DNA of 64,000 bases, from positions 1,364,001 through 1,428,000 of the forward strand of contig NZ_CP122312.1 of assembly GCF_029814175.1 (NCBI RefSeq), given 5' to 3'. Source of the stretch: Halospeciosus flavus. GTDB lineage: Archaea; Halobacteriota; Halobacteria; Halobacteriales; Halobacteriaceae. Numbering within the stretch: the first letter of the stretch is position 1; the number at the start of each line of letters is the position of its first letter. Made by a program: the position numbers and the translations under genes. Below the pieces are notes generated by a model. That model saw only the letters and a program-made list of their open reading frames with translations, ran no database searches and was not told where the DNA came from. Shown one piece after another: positions 61,782 to 64,000 of the stretch.

Positions 61782-63515
61782 ATGGCTGAACCCCAGATCG
61801 TCCTCACTGTACTCATGGGGGTGTTGCTGGTCATCGTGGCGGGTTGGCTCACGCGTCTCGAAGACTGGCGTTCGTACACCCCACTCGGTACTGGTGGGGG
61901 GTACGGTGAGGCGACCGGACACGAAGAGAAACCGGGCGGCCTGACCAGATGGCTGACCACGGTCGACCACAAAGACATCGGCATCCTGTACGCGGTGTAC
62001 GGGACGCTCGCGTTCGCGTGGGGCGGACTCGCCGCGTTGCTCATCCGCCTCGAACTCATCTCGCCGTCGATGGACGTCCTGAGTTCCATCGGCGGGGCGA
62101 CGTTCTACAACGCGCTGATGACGACCCACGGCATCACGATGCTGTTCCTGTTCGCCGCGCCGATGATCGCGGCGTTCGCGAACTTCGCGGTGCCGCTGCT
62201 CATCGACGCCGACGACATGGCGTTCCCGCGGATCAACGCTATCGCGTTCTGGATCCTCCCGTTCGCGACGGTGCTCATCTGGGCGGGCTTCTTCACGAAG
62301 CCCTTCCTCGAGGGCGTCGGTCCCGCCGCCATCTCGTGGACGATGTACACGCCGCTCTCGGTCGTCGCCGAGAACCCGGGCGTCGACGTCTTCCTGCTCG
62401 GCTTCCACCTCTCGGGTATCTCGACGACGATGGCCGGTATCAACTTCATCGCGACCATCGTCGCCGAGCGCGGTGACGACGTGTCGTGGGCGAACCTCGA
62501 CATCTTCTCGTGGACCATCCTCACGCAGGGTGCGCTCATCCTGTTCGCGTTCCCGCTGCTCGGTGCGGCAGTCATCATGCTGTTGCTCGACCGGAACTTC
62601 GGAACGGTGTTCTTCGCGCCCGAGGGCGGCGGCGCGATGCTCTGGCAACACCTCTTCTGGTTCTTCGGCCACCCCGAGGTGTACATCCTCGTCCTCCCGC
62701 CGATGGGACTGGTGAGCCTCATCCTGCCGAAGTTCGCGGGCCGCAAGCTCTTCGGCTTCAAGTTCATCGTCTACTCGACGCTCGCCATCGGTGTGCTCTC
62801 CTTCGGCGTCTGGGCACACCACATGTTCACCACGGGTCTCGACCCGCGGCTCCGTGGCTCCTTCATGGCGGTCTCGTTGGCTATCGCCATCCCGAGCGCG
62901 GTCAAGGTGTTCAACTGGATCACCACGATGTGGAACGGGAAATTGCGTATGACCGCGCCGATGCTGTTCATGATCGGTTTCGTCCAGAACTTCATCCTCG
63001 GCGGCGTCACCGGTGTCTTCCTCGCGGCGGTCCCCTTCGACCTCGTGATGCAGGACACCTACTACGTCGTCGGTCACTTCCACTTCATCGTCTACGGCGC
63101 CATCGGGTTCGCGCTGTTCGGTGCGTCGTACTACTTCTTCCCGATGATGACCGGCCGGATGTACCAGAAGCGCTTCGCGCACTGGCACTTCTGGACGGCG
63201 CTCTTCGGGTCGAACATCACGTTCATCGCGATGCTCATCCTCGGCTACGGCGGGATGCCGCGGCGCTACGCCACGTACCTCCCGCGGTTCACCGACTGGC
63301 ACGTCGTCGCCACGATCGGTGCGCTCCTCATCACCATCAGCACCATCTTCTGGGTCTGGAACATGGTCCAGTCGTGGCGTGAGGGGCCCCGCGTCGAGGA
63401 CGGCGACCCGTGGAACCTCAAGGAAGTCGGTCAGTTCACCTACGACTGGCAGTGGTTCGAACAGAAACAGCAGACGATGCTCGCCGACGGCGGCGAGGAC
63501 CAGGACGACGACTGA
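61782..63515 (+). CDS. coxA: Cytochrome c oxidase subunit I
   Basis: 577 residues from the ATG at 61782 (MAEPQIVLTVL). An upstream GTG at 61761 adds 7 residues, less likely. Extra N-terminal helix, then the conserved 12-helix core: TTHGITMLF (low-spin heme His), WFFGHPEVYI (CuB His and Tyr cross-link region), AHHMFTTG (two CuB His), and VGHFHFIVYGA (heme a3 and a His). The core proton-pumping, O2-reducing subunit; with coxB and coxC it forms an aa3-type oxidase. Start is preceded by an AT-rich cctatctttc. Confidence 0.96.
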   Translation: MAEPQIVLTVLMGVLLVIVAGWLTRLEDWRSYTPLGTGGGYGEATGHEEKPGGLTRWLTTVDHKDIGILYAVYGTLAFAWGGLAALLIRLELISPSMDVLSSIGGATFYNALMTTHGITMLFLFAAPMIAAFANFAVPLLIDADDMAFPRINAIAFWILPFATVLIWAGFFTKPFLEGVGPAAISWTMYTPLSVVAENPGVDVFLLGFHLSGISTTMAGINFIATIVAERGDDVSWANLDIFSWTILTQGALILFAFPLLGAAVIMLLLDRNFGTVFFAPEGGGAMLWQHLFWFFGHPEVYILVLPPMGLVSLILPKFAGRKLFGFKFIVYSTLAIGVLSFGVWAHHMFTTGLDPRLRGSFMAVSLAIAIPSAVKVFNWITTMWNGKLRMTAPMLFMIGFVQNFILGGVTGVFLAAVPFDLVMQDTYYVVGHFHFIVYGAIGFALFGASYYFFPMMTGRMYQKRFAHWHFWTALFGSNITFIAMLILGYGGMPRRYATYLPRFTDWHVVATIGALLITISTIFWVWNMVQSWREGPRVEDGDPWNLKEVGQFTYDWQWFEQKQQTMLADGGEDQDDD

Positions 63516-63565
63516 GTCGGCGGTCTACTCCGTCCCTGCCGTTTTCGACCTTCCTTCTTCGCGCG

Positions 63566-63652
63566 TTACGTCAGTACCAGGACGAACGCCGACGTGAACA
63601 TGAGCGCTGCGACGGCCGCGAGCGTCAGGAACAGGATTTCCTTCTCTTCCAT
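63566..63652 (-). CDS. 28-residue single-helix membrane peptide beside coxA
   Basis: A short frame of 28 codons reads MEEKEILFLTLAAVAALMF and continues TSAFVLVLT: an acidic head and one membrane helix, with a TAA stop. It converges on coxA (stop 51 nt from the coxA stop) and is divergent from the following membrane gene. Its small size and position match known small oxidase subunits or CoxIV-like peptides in other organisms. Too short for firm proof; a conserved head EEKEIL in other haloarchaea would support it. Confidence 0.6.
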   Translation of the reverse strand: MEEKEILFLTLAAVAALMFTSAFVLVLT

Positions 63653-63710
63653 ACGTGTACGTCGGGACGACAGCGCAAAAGGCTAATCCATCCGACCCCA
63701 ACCGCCGAAC

Positions 63711-64000
63711 GTGCAAACCGAGTGGACCCCGGTCGGCGGTCGTCGCGTCGTCCTCTACATGTACGCCGCCTCAGTCCTGGTCGCCGGCGGCTTCGGCTAC
63801 ATCCTCGGCGCGACCGTCTTCGAGAACGCGGTCGAGAAGGGCGTCGTCGCCACGCTCGGCCCGGTGACGTTCCCACTCACCCCGATCAACCTCGCGCTCT
63901 ACGGCGTCGTGTCCGTCGGTGCGATTCTCGGCGTTCTCCTCGGTGTCGTCGCCTGGGTCGCCAAACAGGACGACGCCACGCCCCGGGATCGAAATCCACA
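63711..64000 (+). CDS. Membrane protein near cox genes, 3' end outside window (DUF7520-like)
   Basis: The frame starts at a GTG at 63711 and is open to the right edge (96 codons seen). Two membrane helices are visible (VVLYMYAASVLVAGGFGYILGA and LYGVVSVGAILGVLLGVVAWVA), separated by a short loop. A TATA-like ggctaatcc sits about 27 nt upstream. Likely another haloarchaeal oxidase-linked small membrane protein; the family name is from memory. Confidence 0.75.
   Translation, partial: MQTEWTPVGGRRVVLYMYAASVLVAGGFGYILGATVFENAVEKGVVATLGPVTFPLTPINLALYGVVSVGAILGVLLGVVAWVAKQDDATPRDRNP

Noticed and set aside
1-64000. CRISPR arrays, IS elements or prophage genes
   Set aside because: No regularly spaced repeats, transposase or phage structural genes were seen; the only mobile element supported is the SpoVR intein.

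Overview
This window reads as chromosomal DNA of a halophilic archaeon (class Halobacteria). The base composition is GC-rich, nearly every protein is very acidic, promoters look archaeal (TATA-like boxes about 26-30 nt before many start codons, consistent with leaderless mRNAs), and the gene families are typical of haloarchaea: HTH-10/Bat regulators, Tat lipoproteins, PilB/PilC pilus engines, a ctaA-ctaB fusion and small companions of cytochrome oxidase. There is no sign of a plasmid, IS element or CRISPR array. The one clear selfish element is an intein.

Layout. 1-5.4 kb: signalling operon (multi-PAS histidine kinase cut by the left edge, a Rcp1-like receiver, and a receiver-PAS-GAF-Bat-HTH regulator). 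5.5-14.6 kb: signal peptidase, then a type IV pilus operon (PilB ATPase, PilC membrane platform) followed by five pilin-like proteins, the last on the opposite strand. 14.6-21.5 kb: lipoprotein, DMT exporter, tRNA-Arg(CCT), TatA, peroxiredoxin, HD protein, MFS transporter, Sir2 deacylase with a candidate small RNA before it, a Bat-type regulator and tRNA-Gly(TCC). 21.8-26.2 kb: a second PilB-PilC pair overlapping a SAM methyltransferase. 26.3-35.3 kb: small DUF protein, phosphoglucosamine mutase, BMP-type nucleoside ABC importer (binding protein, double ATPase, two permeases), CPBP protease, EEP phosphatase/nuclease.

35.4-44.5 kb: operon of two PrkA-type kinases, a DUF444/UPF0229 von Willebrand-fold protein and SpoVR. 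This is the archaeal form of the bacterial prkA/yeaG - yeaH - spoVR stress module, and the spoVR gene carries a 395-residue intein with a LAGLIDADG endonuclease exactly in its MNEGWA motif. 44.5-54.2 kb: HD hydrolase, Lrp regulator with aminotransferase, TIGR00266-like protein, DMT transporter, two small unknown genes, a strongly structured 400-nt spacer, membrane protein, LOG-family protein, P-loop kinase, and MeaB plus the B12-binding subunit of methylmalonyl-CoA mutase.

54.3-64 kb: respiratory region. DUF420 protein, ABC-2 exporter, fused heme A/heme O synthase, cytochrome c oxidase subunits II, III and I, a biotin ligase between them, and several small membrane proteins, including a 28-residue one. 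Together these supply heme, the copper/heme oxidase core and probable assembly or accessory subunits of an aa3-type terminal oxidase.

The most notable items are the SpoVR intein with its operon, the block of five RG-Q/V pilin-like proteins, and several structured or promoter-bearing spacers that may encode non-coding RNAs.
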